Positions 43,219 to 53,049 of a DNA stretch of 64,000 nucleotides are shown in pieces. The notes beneath the pieces were generated by a model. The model was not told the origin of the DNA. It ran no database searches and saw nothing but the letters and a program-made list of their open reading frames with translations. The position numbers and the translations under genes are program-made. This DNA comes from Vibrio proteolyticus NBRC 13287 (GTDB lineage: Bacteria; Pseudomonadota; Gammaproteobacteria; Enterobacterales; Vibrionaceae): contig NZ_BATJ01000008.1 in the NCBI RefSeq assembly GCF_000467125.1, positions 1 to 64,000 of the forward strand. Reading direction: 5' to 3'. Within the stretch, counting starts at the first letter, position 1. Each line of letters starts with the position of its first letter.

Positions 43219-44364
43219 ATGAGTGATGTAATTCGCGATTTTTTCAAAATGGAGTCTGCAGGAGGCATTCTGTTGGTTATCGCTGCAGCAATTGCGATGA
43301 CTATTGCGAACTCACCTTTGAATGATGTTTATCAAGGGTTTTTGCACAGTTATGTGTTTGGTATGTCAGTTTCGCACTGGATTAATGATGGTCTGATGGC
43401 TGTCTTCTTCCTGCTGATTGGTCTGGAAGTAAAACGCGAGCTGTTAGAGGGCGCGTTGAAATCGAAAGAAACCGCTATCTTTCCGGCGATCGCGGCAGTG
43501 GGGGGAATGCTGGCACCGGCACTGATTTACGTTTTGTTTAATGCCAGTGATGCGGCAGCTATTCAGGGCTGGGCTATTCCGGCGGCGACAGACATTGCTT
43601 TCGCACTGGGTATCATGGCGCTGCTGGGTAAGCGTGTACCCGTGAGTCTGAAGGTGTTCCTGTTGGCGCTGGCGATCATTGATGACCTGGGTGTCGTGGT
43701 GATTATTGCCCTGTTTTACACCGGTGATCTGTCGACATTGGCGTTGGTTGTTGGCTTTATTATGACGGGTGCACTGTTTATGCTCAATGCAAAACACGTG
43801 ACTAAATTGACCCCGTACATGATCGTGGGTGCTATTTTGTGGGTGGCGGTACTCAAGTCTGGAGTCCACGCGACACTCGCTGGGGTTGTGATCGGCTTTG
43901 CAATTCCGTTGAAGGGCAATGAAGGAGAACGTTCTCCGCTGAAACACATGGAGCATGCGCTGCACCCTTACGTTGCGTTTGGTATTCTGCCGCTGTTTGC
44001 CTTTGCCAACGCAGGTATCTCACTGGAAGGCGTTTCGATGGCCGGGCTGACGTCGATGCTGCCACTGGGCGTAGCATTGGGTCTGCTTATTGGTAAGCCA
44101 CTGGGTATCTTCAGCTTCAGTTGGGCTGCCGTCAAAATGGGCGTGGCCAAATTGCCAGAAGGCATCAACATGAAACACATTTTTGCGGTGTCCGTGTTGT
44201 GTGGTATTGGTTTCACTATGTCGATCTTTATCTCATCGTTGGCATTTGGCGCTGCGAATGCCGATTACGACACATACGCCAGACTCGGGATCCTAATGGG
44301 CTCGACGACAGCAGCTGTGGTGGGTTATATCCTGTTGCACCTGTCATTACCTAAGAAAGCGTAA
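43219..44364 (+). CDS. nhaA: Na+/H+ antiporter NhaA
   Basis: 381 aa, ATG 43219. N-terminal [29 protein letters not shown] is characteristic. Ion-site residues: D125 in [11 protein letters not shown] and the Asp pair D155-D156 in [14 protein letters not shown] (E. coli D133, D163, D164). K in the middle helices and [15 protein letters not shown] near the end are present. Exports Na+ in exchange for H+ across the inner membrane; fits a halophile. Confidence 0.96.
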   Translation: MSDVIRDFFKMESAGGILLVIAAAIAMTIANSPLNDVYQGFLHSYVFGMSVSHWINDGLMAVFFLLIGLEVKRELLEGALKSKETAIFPAIAAVGGMLAPALIYVLFNASDAAAIQGWAIPAATDIAFALGIMALLGKRVPVSLKVFLLALAIIDDLGVVVIIALFYTGDLSTLALVVGFIMTGALFMLNAKHVTKLTPYMIVGAILWVAVLKSGVHATLAGVVIGFAIPLKGNEGERSPLKHMEHALHPYVAFGILPLFAFANAGISLEGVSMAGLTSMLPLGVALGLLIGKPLGIFSFSWAAVKMGVAKLPEGINMKHIFAVSVLCGIGFTMSIFISSLAFGAANADYDTYARLGILMGSTTAAVVGYILLHLSLPKKA

Positions 44365-44367
44365 GCT

Positions 44368-44397
44368 AAAAAACGCCCCGATATCGGGGCGTTTTTT
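44368..44397. terminator. bidirectional terminator, perfect 30-bp palindrome
   Basis: AAAAAACGCCCCGAT and its exact complement; T6 on each strand. Serves nhaA and the convergent OmpA-like gene. Confidence 0.95.
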
Positions 44398-44398
44398 G

Positions 44399-45016
44399 TT
44401 ATAGGCTTCGGGTTGAGAAGATGGTCCATTCCTTGATGACTTCTTCGTCCAATCCAACTACGGTGGCGGTCACCCGTCGGTTGGCTGCATGCGCCTGAGA
44501 AGTGTCTTGATTGACTTCAGGCCTTGTATCGCCATAGCCCACGACGGCTACCCGTTGTGGTTCAACCTGGTAGCCGATTAGTCGGCTACGTACTGCTTCT
44601 GCCCGTTGTTGGGACAATGCCTGGTTATGACTGGCGGAGCCGACTTTACTCGCATAGCCGCGTACCTCAATTGAGGCACCAGGGTATTTTTGCAGAAACT
44701 GCGCCATGTTGGCAATTTGTGCGTTGAAACTCGGCTCAATGACCGATGAATTATTAGCGAACAGGATGTGCAGCTGGCGAGACTCTTCCATCAGGATTTT
44801 TTCACCACAGCCGTCGTTGTCGATCAGGGCGCCAGGTGGGGTATCCGCGCACAAGTCACGCGCATTGATGACGCCATCGGCATCATCGTCGATGAGATCA
44901 GAGACCTGAAATGCGACTGGTGTGTCCATGTATGGATACTCTTCTTCTTCCGCCATGACCGCCTGACTTACAACGCTACTGGCTATCATGGCCATTACTA
45001 AGGTTTTTTTATCCAT
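44399..45016 (-). CDS. OmpA-family outer-membrane/peptidoglycan-binding protein
   Basis: 205 aa from ATG at 45016. Signal peptide residues 1-22 (TLVMAMIASSVVSQAVMA), a thrombospondin-3-like acidic Ca-binding turn (DDDADGVINARDLCADTPPGALIDNDGC) near residue 42-70, and a C-terminal OmpA peptidoglycan domain (LHILFANNSSVIEPSF, IEVRGYASKVGS, NQALSQQRAEAVRSRLI, VVGYGDTRP). Directly follows the TolC-like gene. The pair looks like the outer part of a type I secretion system. Confidence 0.88.
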   Translation of the reverse strand: MDKKTLVMAMIASSVVSQAVMAEEEEYPYMDTPVAFQVSDLIDDDADGVINARDLCADTPPGALIDNDGCGEKILMEESRQLHILFANNSSVIEPSFNAQIANMAQFLQKYPGASIEVRGYASKVGSASHNQALSQQRAEAVRSRLIGYQVEPQRVAVVGYGDTRPEVNQDTSQAHAANRRVTATVVGLDEEVIKEWTIFSTRSL

Positions 45017-45017
45017 C

Positions 45018-46331
45018 TTAATACTCCACTTTTTCGGTCCATTCAGGTGGAATATCAACCAGCAGTGCGTCCAGTAGGGCACCGGTAGCATTCATTACCC
45101 GATACTTAGCGTATTGCTCTGAGTAGTGGGCGTCGAGGTAATCTTTGCGTGCCTCAAACAATTCGTTTTCGGTGTTGAGTAAATCAAGCAAGGTTCGCTG
45201 ACCAATCCGGTATTGCTTTTCATAAGCAATCACGGTTTCTGACGCTGAATCCACATGATCGGCCAAAAACTCTTTTTGTTGCAGGGTCAAGTCCAACGCG
45301 CTCCAGGAGAGGCGCAGTCCTTCTTCAACCTGGCGGTAAGCGCTATCGCGTAAGTCTTTGGCTTTGTTGAGCTGTGAGGCCGCTTTTTCGGACAGTGCCT
45401 GATCCGAGCCGCCGTTATACAGGTTGTAGCGCATGCGTAGCATGGCCAGTGTTTCATCACTGCGTCCTTCATCCCCACCTGCATCATCACGCCAGGTTTG
45501 GCTGGCTTCTATCGACAGCGTTGGGTAGAAAGGGCCCTTGGACTGCTTGTATTGGTAACGGGCGGAGTCGATATCGGCTTTAGCGATCTGAATGACCGGG
45601 TGTTTTTCATACGCCACGTCCATCGCACGGGTCATGGTTGGCGGTAGCTTAAAAATGTCGGCTCGGGGATAGGTCAGGCCCAGGGGCTCCTGACCGACGA
45701 TACGGCGAAACTGCGTGTGCGTGTCGTACAGGTTGTTTTGCGCAGCCAGCAGGTTACCGTGTGCTTTGGCTATCCGCGCTTCGACTTGGGAGACGTCAGC
45801 AGTGGAGCCGATGCCAGACTCAGCACGACGACTGATGTCTTTGTAAATCTCTTTATGAACGCGGAGGTTATTTTCTGACAATTTCAGCACTTCTTCGGCT
45901 TTGATGGCATCCAGATAAACCTGCGCGACCTTTAGTGCCATGTCTTGTGCATCAGCGATCAATTGTAATCGGGTGGATTCGGCGTCCGCCGCCGTCCGAT
46001 CCATATCATTCAGTGTCGCAGAACCATCCCATAATAGCTGTGTGAGTGAGACCGTGGCTTCTTTTCGTGTCAGGTCGGTATCGTCCTGGCCAGTGGAATC
46101 AGCAGGGCGAATCCCTTCGTAACCAATCCCAGCATCCAAATCGATACTGGGCAAGTAGGCACCATTTGACGCGTCATGCTGTTTGAGCGCACTCTGATAT
46201 TCGTTGAAAATACTTTTTATATCTGGATTAGTCGCGAGTGCTATGGCAACGGCCTGCTCTAGGGTTTGAGCCTGAGCGGAAAAGCAGTATCCCAATAGGC
46301 AACTCACAATCATCTGTTTTTTCCAGTTCAC
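45018..46331 (-). CDS. TolC-family outer-membrane efflux/secretion channel
   Basis: 437 aa from GTG at 46331, chosen for AGGAG seven bases upstream; the frame is open to 46382. Signal peptide (KKQMIVSCLLGYCFSAQA), then two repeats of coiled-coil hairpin plus strands: TLEQAVAIALATNPDIKSIFNEYQ, ISRRAESGIGSTADVSQVEARIAKAHGNLLAAQNNL and, in the second half, YEKQYRIGQRTLLDLLNTENELFEARKDYLDA. This is the LapE/AggA-like subgroup used by RTX-type secretion. No ABC or adaptor gene is adjacent. One-base spacing to the OmpA-like gene. Confidence 0.88.
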   Translation of the reverse strand: MNWKKQMIVSCLLGYCFSAQAQTLEQAVAIALATNPDIKSIFNEYQSALKQHDASNGAYLPSIDLDAGIGYEGIRPADSTGQDDTDLTRKEATVSLTQLLWDGSATLNDMDRTAADAESTRLQLIADAQDMALKVAQVYLDAIKAEEVLKLSENNLRVHKEIYKDISRRAESGIGSTADVSQVEARIAKAHGNLLAAQNNLYDTHTQFRRIVGQEPLGLTYPRADIFKLPPTMTRAMDVAYEKHPVIQIAKADIDSARYQYKQSKGPFYPTLSIEASQTWRDDAGGDEGRSDETLAMLRMRYNLYNGGSDQALSEKAASQLNKAKDLRDSAYRQVEEGLRLSWSALDLTLQQKEFLADHVDSASETVIAYEKQYRIGQRTLLDLLNTENELFEARKDYLDAHYSEQYAKYRVMNATGALLDALLVDIPPEWTEKVEY

Positions 46332-47119
46332 TGCGAATCTCCTGTTCACAAGTGGAAGGGCCTGACGATGCACCCTGCGCAACTTGGTTGGTGGCGGTTA
46401 ACAGACAAAGCTTAGTAAAGAAACGAGGGTTAGGGGAAATAGATGGTTGAATTTATTGTTGATTCTGCTAATGCATAGGACTCAGTTTGTGCATTGGGCC
46501 TATCATACTTAAGTTTGAACTGACTTAGGTAATTTGTTGATTTTAAGTTGCTTTTTTTGATGCGATTTCGAGTGTGATCTTTATCAAATTTATATGATTT
46601 TTGAGAATCGATACTCTATGCTTAGTCTATGAAAATTAAGAACAAAACACTATGTTAATGAATTTATTAATAGAGAGGGTGTTAAAAGATATTGCAAGCT
46701 AGTTTCAATTTATGCTACTTTCCCGCGCAATCTCGGACGTTGTATAAAGCAGACGATTTCTGGGGGATACGCGTAGTGACATTCAGCTGATTGCGACACT
46801 ACGTAGGGTAGGTATCGACAAAGCCTTTTGTCGATAGACGGGATACTTAATGTCGCGGGAGCGGCAGCGAATGGGAAACCCAACATTGAACTCACTTAAC
46901 GTTTACTGCACTTTAATCAGCCTCATTCCTCGTAAATGCCCTGTTTTACAAAACAGTAGCATAACCGAACCTTGATCTACTGATTCTCACATTGTCATCG
47001 GTTTGATGGCCGCTATTCCGTATCCACTTTTCGTGAAATCGGAAGGCATTTTTACACCTCATTTCTGGATGGTGATGGCAGAAGTGAGTTGGGTTTCTCT
47101 ATTTCAAGGTAACATATAA
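46332..47119. other. 788-bp intergenic region upstream of the norspermidine operon
   Basis: Divergent control region for the TolC-type gene and the aminotransferase/decarboxylase gene. AT-rich at 46440-46700; a compact folded segment lies at 46715-46870 (separate entry). No convincing ORF; a 61-codon minus-strand frame over the folded segment looks accidental. Confidence 0.6.
46715..46870 (+). ncRNA. candidate structured RNA or leader upstream of norspermidine operon
   Basis: A closed three-stem fold can be drawn. Outer stem TCCCGCG (46721-46727) with CGCGGGA (46854-46860); inner stem CGTAGTG (46772-46778) with CACTACG (46797-46803); inner stem TATCGACAAA (46813-46822) with TTTGTCGATA (46827-46836) closed by a 4-base loop. 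GGGATAC occurs twice between the stems. All stems are perfect. It matches no riboswitch or sRNA I know. It could be a polyamine-responsive leader or a free sRNA; strand is assumed from the downstream operon. Confidence 0.4.
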
Positions 47120-50002
47120 ATGAGCACAGCCTTTGAAGTCGAAAACAGCATTGTATCGACATTTTCCACTCAAGTGCCGGTTGTTGAAGGCACATACGAT
47201 CTCACGCCTGACCAGATTTTACAGGATCAGGCAGAGCATGAGTCTGAAGTACGTTCTTACCCACGTCGTCTTCCTATTGCGATTAAACGGGCTTATGGTG
47301 CTCTGGTAGAAGACACCCGTGGTCAAATCTTTCTGGACTGTCTGGCGGGGGCTGGCACGTTGGCGCTAGGGTACAACCACCCAGAAATTAACCAAGCGCT
47401 GAAAGAGCAACTGGATTCGGGTCTGCCGTATCAAACACTTGATATTACAACGAAAGCTAAAGACAATTTTATCAAGCGCGTGAAGGCGTTTCTGCCGCAG
47501 CAGTTTGCCAAAAATTCAGCCATTCAGTTCTGTGGCCCATCGGGTGCCGATGCCGTTGAGGCGGCAATCAAGCTGGCTAAGCAAACCACAGGGCGCAACA
47601 CCATGTTTGCGTTCCGTGGCGCTTACCATGGCATGACCAACGGTACGATGGGTATGATGGGGAATCTGGGCACTAAAGCGCGTCGTACTGGCCTGATGTC
47701 AGATGTGCACTTTATGCCATTCCCATACAACCTGCGTTGCCCGTTTGGACTGGGTGGAGATGAAGGTGCCAAAGCAAGCATCCGTTACATCGAGCGTCTG
47801 CTCAGGGATGATGAAGCCGGCATCATGAAGCCAGCGGCAATCATCGTTGAACCTGTTCAGGGTGAAGGTGGCGTAATTCCGGCGCCTGCGTTCTGGCTAC
47901 GTGAGCTGCGTCGTATCTGCGATGAGCACGGCATCCTGTTGATTTTCGATGAAATTCAATGTGGTGTTGGTAAATCTGGCTACCGTTTCGCGTTTGAAGA
48001 GTCTGGCATTAATCCGGATATCCTGTGTCTGTCCAAAGCGATTGGTGGTGGTCTGCCAATGTCGATTCTGGTATTCAACAAATCGATTGATACCTGGAAG
48101 GCGGGCGAGCATACCGGAACATTCCGCGGCAACCAGTTGGCGATGGTGTCCGGTGCGAAAGCGCTGGAAATCATGGAACGTGACAACCTGGTAGAGCACG
48201 CGAATATCGCTGGTCAATATTTGCGTCACGGTCTGGAGAAGATCCAGAGCCGAGTGAACTGCATCGCCGAAGTGCGCGGTAAAGGCCTGATGTTGGGTGT
48301 TGAAATTCAGGACCCATCAGGCGCTCGCAATAAATTTGGTGAACCGCAGGCTGACGGCGAACTGACGCTGAGGATCCAGCGTGCTGTACTCGAACGTGGT
48401 CTGATGGTCGAAAAAGGTGGCCGCGAAGGTTCGGTTATCCGCTTCCTGCCACCACTTATCATCAGCTTTGAACAAATTGACTTTGCCCTGCGAGTACTGG
48501 AAGACGCTATTCTGGCCGCTGGTGGTGGCCTGGCAGAGGGGTCTCAGGACAGAGGGTGGAGCAAACACTTTGTTCATACGGGTGAGTACGGCGCGGATGA
48601 GTTTGCGTCGGTAATGAATCACACCACGGCGGCAATGAAACAGCTTTTCGAACAGGTTGATAAGCCGTATTCCGGCCTGGATCCGAAACTGCTGGAAGCA
48701 CAGATCAATGCAGTGAACCTGGACGCCACTCAAACCAGTTTGAAAGCCGTTATTGACAGCACCACTGAGCTGGTGGCAAAAAACGCCATTTTCACGCAGC
48801 ACCCGGGGTGCATTGCGCACCTGCACACACCGCCACTGATGCCTGCCATTGCGGCCGAAGCCATGATTGCAGCACTCAACCAGTCTATGGATTCGTGGGA
48901 CCAGGCGTCATCTGCCACTTATGTCGAGCAGAAAGTGATCAACTGGCTGTGCGACAAATACGAAATGAGCGATAGCGCGGACGGTATTTTCACCAGCGGC
49001 GGTACGCAGAGTAATCAGATGGGGCTGATGTTGGCCCGTGACTGGATCGCCGATACGCTGAGTGGTCATTCTATCCAGAAATTGGGTTTGCCGGATTATG
49101 CCGACAAACTGCGCATCGTTTGTTCGGCAAAAGCACACTTTACGGTACAAAAGTCGGCATCCTGGATGGGGCTGGGTGAAAAAGCCGTGTTGACCGTTGA
49201 TGCGTTGCCTGATGGCACTATGGACGCCAGCCAATTGGAGCGCGTGATTGAGCAAGCGAAAGCGGATGGCCTGATCCCATTTGCTGTGGTCGGTACCGCG
49301 GGTACCACTGATCACGGTGCGATTGATGATCTGCAGGTTATTGCCGATGTCGCGGCCAAGCATCAGATCTGGATGCATGTCGACGGCGCTTACGGTGGTG
49401 CATTGATTCTGAGCAGCCATAAGGCTCGTCTGAAGGGGATCGAGCGTGCCAACTCCGTGTCGGTCGACTTCCACAAATTGTTTTATCAAACCATCAGTTG
49501 CGGCGCGCTGTTGGTGAATGACAAAGCCAACTTCAAGTTCCTGTTGCATCACGCGGATTACCTGAACCGTGAGCACGACGAGTTACCCAACCTGGTAGAC
49601 AAGTCGGTTGCGACCACAAAACGTTTTGACGCGTTGAAAGTCTTCATGACGATGCAAAGCGTAGGTCCGCAAGCGTTAGGTGAGATGTACGATCACCTGT
49701 TGGCGCAGACTCAACAGGTCGCAGAGATGGTTCGTGAACATGCGGGCTTTGAGCTGCTGGCTGAGCCTTCTTTGTCGACGGTATTGTTCCGCTCAACTCA
49801 GGAAGCGTCTCAGGGAGTGGATAAACTGAACCAGAAAGTTCGTATCGAAGCGCTGGTTCGCGGTGTCGCTGTTTTGGGTGAGACGACAGTAAATGGTCAG
49901 TCAGCGCTGAAATTTACTATCTTAAATCCATGTCTGACGTTGTCAGACTTCGAAAAACTTTTAACTGAAATAAACCAGCTGGCAGTTGAGCTGGCGAAAT
50001 AA
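47120..50002 (+). CDS. fused L-2,4-diaminobutyrate aminotransferase/decarboxylase
   Basis: 960 aa, ATG 47120 behind CAAGGTAAC. Residues ~25-455 are a class III aminotransferase with PLP lysine K306 (CLSKAIGGGLPMSI) and GPSGADAVEAAIKLAKQTTGR. Residues ~490-960 are a group II PLP decarboxylase with K786 in SVDFHKLFYQ, FTSGGTQSNQMGLMLARDW and WMHVDGAYGG. In Vibrio this fusion makes 1,3-diaminopropane from aspartate semialdehyde via 2,4-diaminobutyrate, feeding norspermidine synthesis by the next two genes. Start of the operon. Confidence 0.95.
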   Translation: MSTAFEVENSIVSTFSTQVPVVEGTYDLTPDQILQDQAEHESEVRSYPRRLPIAIKRAYGALVEDTRGQIFLDCLAGAGTLALGYNHPEINQALKEQLDSGLPYQTLDITTKAKDNFIKRVKAFLPQQFAKNSAIQFCGPSGADAVEAAIKLAKQTTGRNTMFAFRGAYHGMTNGTMGMMGNLGTKARRTGLMSDVHFMPFPYNLRCPFGLGGDEGAKASIRYIERLLRDDEAGIMKPAAIIVEPVQGEGGVIPAPAFWLRELRRICDEHGILLIFDEIQCGVGKSGYRFAFEESGINPDILCLSKAIGGGLPMSILVFNKSIDTWKAGEHTGTFRGNQLAMVSGAKALEIMERDNLVEHANIAGQYLRHGLEKIQSRVNCIAEVRGKGLMLGVEIQDPSGARNKFGEPQADGELTLRIQRAVLERGLMVEKGGREGSVIRFLPPLIISFEQIDFALRVLEDAILAAGGGLAEGSQDRGWSKHFVHTGEYGADEFASVMNHTTAAMKQLFEQVDKPYSGLDPKLLEAQINAVNLDATQTSLKAVIDSTTELVAKNAIFTQHPGCIAHLHTPPLMPAIAAEAMIAALNQSMDSWDQASSATYVEQKVINWLCDKYEMSDSADGIFTSGGTQSNQMGLMLARDWIADTLSGHSIQKLGLPDYADKLRIVCSAKAHFTVQKSASWMGLGEKAVLTVDALPDGTMDASQLERVIEQAKADGLIPFAVVGTAGTTDHGAIDDLQVIADVAAKHQIWMHVDGAYGGALILSSHKARLKGIERANSVSVDFHKLFYQTISCGALLVNDKANFKFLLHHADYLNREHDELPNLVDKSVATTKRFDALKVFMTMQSVGPQALGEMYDHLLAQTQQVAEMVREHAGFELLAEPSLSTVLFRSTQEASQGVDKLNQKVRIEALVRGVAVLGETTVNGQSALKFTILNPCLTLSDFEKLLTEINQLAVELAK

Positions 50003-50014
50003 GGGTAAGGAATA

Positions 50015-51259
50015 ATGGCAATTCTACAAATAGGTGCAGGTGGTGTTGGTTGGGTTGTTGCGCATAAAGCAGCGCAGAACAACGATGTACTGGGCGATAT
50101 CACAATCGCATCTCGTACCGTTGGTAAGTGCGAAAAGATCATTGAATCGATTCAGAACAAAAACAACCTGAAAGACTCATCGAAAAAACTCGAAGCGCGT
50201 GCTGTGAACGCCGACGACGTAGATGCACTGGTTGCTCTTATTCAGGAAGTTCAACCGGATCTGGTGATCAACGCGGGTCCTCCATGGGTAAACATGCCTA
50301 TCATGGAAGCGTGCTACCGCGCCAAAGTCTCTTATCTGGACACTTCTGTCGCGGTAGACCTGTGCAGTGAAGGCCAACAGGTACCTCAGGCTTATGACTG
50401 GCAGTGGGGTTACCGTGAGAAGTTCGCAGAAGCGGGTATCACAGGTATTCTAGGTGCGGGTTTCGATCCGGGCGTGGTGTCTGTGTTTGCCGCGTACGCG
50501 GTCAAACATCTGTTTGATGAGATCGACACCATCGACGTGATGGATGTAAACGCGGGTGATCACGGTAAGAAGTTTGCGACCAACTTTGACCCGGAAACCA
50601 ACATGTTGGAAATCCAGGGTGACTCTTTCTACTGGGAAAATGGCGATTGGAAACAAGTGCCATGTCACTCACGTATGTTTGAGTTCGACTTCCCGCTGGT
50701 GGGTAAACACAAAGTGTACTCCATGGCGCACGATGAAGTTCGTTCGATGAAAGAGTTCATCCCGGCGAAGCGTATTGAGTTCTGGATGGGATTCGGTGAT
50801 AAATACCTGAACTACTTCAACTGCATGCGTGATATTGGCCTGCTAAGTCCGGAACCACTGACACTGCATGACGGCACCGTGGTTCAGCCATTGCACGTAT
50901 TGAAAGCGTTGCTGCCAGATCCAACATCGCTGGCACCAGGTTACACAGGGAAAACCTGCATTGGTACCTGGGTGCAAGGTAAGAAAGACGGCAAAGAACG
51001 CAGCGTGTTTATCTACAATAACGCGGATCATGAAGTGGCGTATGACGACGTTGAACATCAGGCGATTTCGTACACGACGGGTGTTCCGGCGATCACTGCC
51101 GCATTGCAGTTCTTCCGTGGTAAATGGGCAGAGAAAGGCGTGTTTAACATGGAGCAGTTGGATCCGGATCCGTTCCTGGAAACTATGCCTGGCATTGGCC
51201 TTGACTGGCATGTGCAGGAGCTGGAGCCTCAGCAGCCTGATATCCAGATCTTGAAGTAA
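50015..51259 (+). CDS. carboxynorspermidine synthase (dehydrogenase)
   Basis: 414 aa, ATG 50015 behind AAGGGTAAGGAA, 12 bases after the fusion gene. Saccharopine-dehydrogenase fold with NAD(P) motif ILQIGAGGVGWVVAHKAAQ at residues 3-21, LVINAGPPWVNMPIMEACYRAKVSYLDTSV and GITGILGAGFDPGVVSVFAAYAVKHLF. Condenses diaminopropane with aspartate semialdehyde to carboxynorspermidine. A hairpin with a short T run follows it inside the operon. Confidence 0.93.
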   Translation: MAILQIGAGGVGWVVAHKAAQNNDVLGDITIASRTVGKCEKIIESIQNKNNLKDSSKKLEARAVNADDVDALVALIQEVQPDLVINAGPPWVNMPIMEACYRAKVSYLDTSVAVDLCSEGQQVPQAYDWQWGYREKFAEAGITGILGAGFDPGVVSVFAAYAVKHLFDEIDTIDVMDVNAGDHGKKFATNFDPETNMLEIQGDSFYWENGDWKQVPCHSRMFEFDFPLVGKHKVYSMAHDEVRSMKEFIPAKRIEFWMGFGDKYLNYFNCMRDIGLLSPEPLTLHDGTVVQPLHVLKALLPDPTSLAPGYTGKTCIGTWVQGKKDGKERSVFIYNNADHEVAYDDVEHQAISYTTGVPAITAALQFFRGKWAEKGVFNMEQLDPDPFLETMPGIGLDWHVQELEPQQPDIQILK

Positions 51260-51288
51260 TTTGCTTCAAGTAACAGCCTGTAAATTGA

Positions 51289-51314
51289 GCCGACGCGCAA
51301 GCGTCGGCTTTGTT
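51289..51314 (+). terminator. intra-operon terminator-like hairpin
   Basis: GCCGACGC-GCAA-GCGTCGGC (8-bp stem, GNRA tetraloop) followed by TTTGTT, 23 bases before nspC. Could lower nspC expression or stabilise the upstream mRNA. Confidence 0.65.
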
Positions 51315-51336
51315 CGATTTTAGAGTGACCGTAGAA

Positions 51337-52470
51337 ATGCAAAAAAGCGACCTGAAAACCCCTTACTTCATGATCAATGAAGACAAGTTGATCGCGAATC
51401 TGGAAAAAGCCAAACAACTGAAAGACATTTCGGGCGTGAAACTGGTCTTGGCACTGAAGTGTTTTTCGACCTGGGGCGTGTTTGACATCATTAAGCCTTA
51501 CCTGGACGGCACCACCAGTTCTGGCCCGTTTGAAGTCAAACTGGGCCACGAAACTTTTGGTGGTGAAACACATGCTTACAGCGTGGGCTACAGTGAAGAC
51601 GACGTTCGTGAGGTGGCGGACATCTGTGACAAGATGATCTTTAACTCTCAGTCTCAGTTAGCCGCGTATCGTTACATTGTGGAAGGCAAAGCGTCTTTGG
51701 GGCTGAGACTGAATCCGGGAGTCAGTTATGCTGGTCAGGATCTGGCAAACCCAGCGCGTCAGTTCTCCCGACTGGGTGTTCAGATGGACCATATCAAGCC
51801 TGAAGTGTTTGATAGTATCCATGGTGTGATGTTCCACATGAACTGTGAAAACAAAGATGTGGATGCATTTGTGGCTTTGTTGGATGCAATCTCAGAGCAG
51901 TTTGGTGAGTATCTCAATCGACTGGACTGGGTGAGCCTGGGCGGTGGGGTATTCTTTACCTGGCCGGGTTACGATATTGAAAAGCTTGGCCTGGCGTTGA
52001 AAGCGTTCGCTGACAAACACAAGGTACAATTGTATCTGGAGCCGGGAGAAGCGATCATCACTAAGACCACCGATCTGGTGGTAACGGTCGTGGACATTGT
52101 TGAGAACGTGAAGAAAACCGCGATTGTGGATTCTGCCACTGAAGCGCACCGTCTGGACACGTTGATCTACAACGAACCTGCGTCGGTGCTGGAAGCGTCT
52201 GAACAGGGCGAACATGAATACGTTATTGGCTCTTGTTCGTGTCTGGCAGGCGATCAGTTCTGTGTTGCGAATTTTGAACAGCCCCTGACAATCGGTCAGA
52301 AGCTGCACATTCTTGACAGTGCCGGTTACACCATGGTGAAACTGAATTGGTTCAACGGGCTGCGTATGCCATCGGTGTATTGTGAGCGCTCAACGGGTGA
52401 GATTCAGAAGCTGAACGAGTTTGACTACGCCGATTTTAAACGTTCTCTGTCGAAATGGTCGGTGAAGTAA
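51337..52470 (+). CDS. nspC: carboxynorspermidine decarboxylase
   Basis: 377 aa from ATG 51337; the frame is open from TTG 51310 through the hairpin. Alanine-racemase-like fold decarboxylase with PLP lysine in [17 protein letters not shown] near residue 35, substrate/PLP segments [42 protein letters not shown] and [10 protein letters not shown], and the Cys loop [12 protein letters not shown]. Makes norspermidine, the main Vibrio triamine, which acts in biofilm signalling. Ribosome site is weak. Confidence 0.96.
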   Translation: MQKSDLKTPYFMINEDKLIANLEKAKQLKDISGVKLVLALKCFSTWGVFDIIKPYLDGTTSSGPFEVKLGHETFGGETHAYSVGYSEDDVREVADICDKMIFNSQSQLAAYRYIVEGKASLGLRLNPGVSYAGQDLANPARQFSRLGVQMDHIKPEVFDSIHGVMFHMNCENKDVDAFVALLDAISEQFGEYLNRLDWVSLGGGVFFTWPGYDIEKLGLALKAFADKHKVQLYLEPGEAIITKTTDLVVTVVDIVENVKKTAIVDSATEAHRLDTLIYNEPASVLEASEQGEHEYVIGSCSCLAGDQFCVANFEQPLTIGQKLHILDSAGYTMVKLNWFNGLRMPSVYCERSTGEIQKLNEFDYADFKRSLSKWSVK

Positions 52471-52491
52471 GCGGTTGAATCGCGGTGTAAG

Positions 52492-52520
52492 AAAAAGAGC
52501 AGCCATTGGCTGCTCTTTTT
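52492..52520. terminator. bidirectional terminator after nspC
   Basis: AAAAAGAGCAGCC-ATT-GGCTGCTCTTTTT; also ends the convergent GcvR-like gene. Confidence 0.93.
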
Positions 52521-52536
52521 ATATCAGGGACGGGTA

Positions 52537-53049
52537 TCAGGATTCCACCATCACTTTGATGTCTTCACTGAGTGATTCGAGTTCATTCGCGACATCTTCG
52601 ATCTGTACTTCGGCGGGTAACCGGATTGCGACGTTAGCGGTAAACAAGCTGGAGCTGACACCACCACCGCCAGCAATGAAGACCCGTTGGCAATCCATAT
52701 CCAGAATGTGAGCCCCCTGGTTATCCAGAATGTGGGTAATGTCATTCACAATACCGGCACGATCATTGGAGTCCAGACGAAGGTGGTAGATGGTGTCTTC
52801 CCGGTGTGCCTGACTGCCTGAATCCACAATCTGCACCAACAGATCCGGATGGGACTGAAACGCTTGTTTCACCACTTGTTCGTTTGAGGTGGGCAGCTCA
52901 ACCTTAATCACAGCAGCGACTTGGTCTTCAATAAAGTTCACTTTACTGATCAACCATTTACCGCCATTTTCGTGGGTGATAGCAGCCAATTCTTTGATCG
53001 TTGCTGGAGTCGCTTTGCCGACGAAATTGACAATGAATGTGCTGGTCAT
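52537..53049 (-). CDS. GcvR-like ACT-domain regulator
   Basis: 170 aa; ATG at 53049 behind AGGAGGCTTAG. Two ACT domains: residues ~4-80 (TFIVNFVGKATPATIKELAAITHENGGKWLISKVNFI) and ~90-165 (IYHLRLDSNDRAGIVNDITHILDNQGAHILDMDCQRV). This is the glycine-cleavage repressor GcvR layout. No DNA-binding domain. Several GcvR-like paralogues exist in Vibrio, so it may not be GcvR itself. Confidence 0.85.
   Translation of the reverse strand: MTSTFIVNFVGKATPATIKELAAITHENGGKWLISKVNFIEDQVAAVIKVELPTSNEQVVKQAFQSHPDLLVQIVDSGSQAHREDTIYHLRLDSNDRAGIVNDITHILDNQGAHILDMDCQRVFIAGGGGVSSSLFTANVAIRLPAEVQIEDVANELESLSEDIKVMVES

Noticed and set aside
46715..46870. Lysine, c-di-GMP, TPP, FMN, cobalamin or glycine riboswitch, or 6S/tmRNA/RNase P
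   Set aside because: None of the conserved core motifs I know for these is present.
46710..46895. 61-codon minus-strand frame over the folded intergenic segment
   Set aside because: No ribosome site; composition follows the palindromes.
47897..49576. Long minus-strand frames (110, 169 and 222 codons) within the aminotransferase/decarboxylase gene
   Set aside because: Antisense shadows of a strongly coding region.
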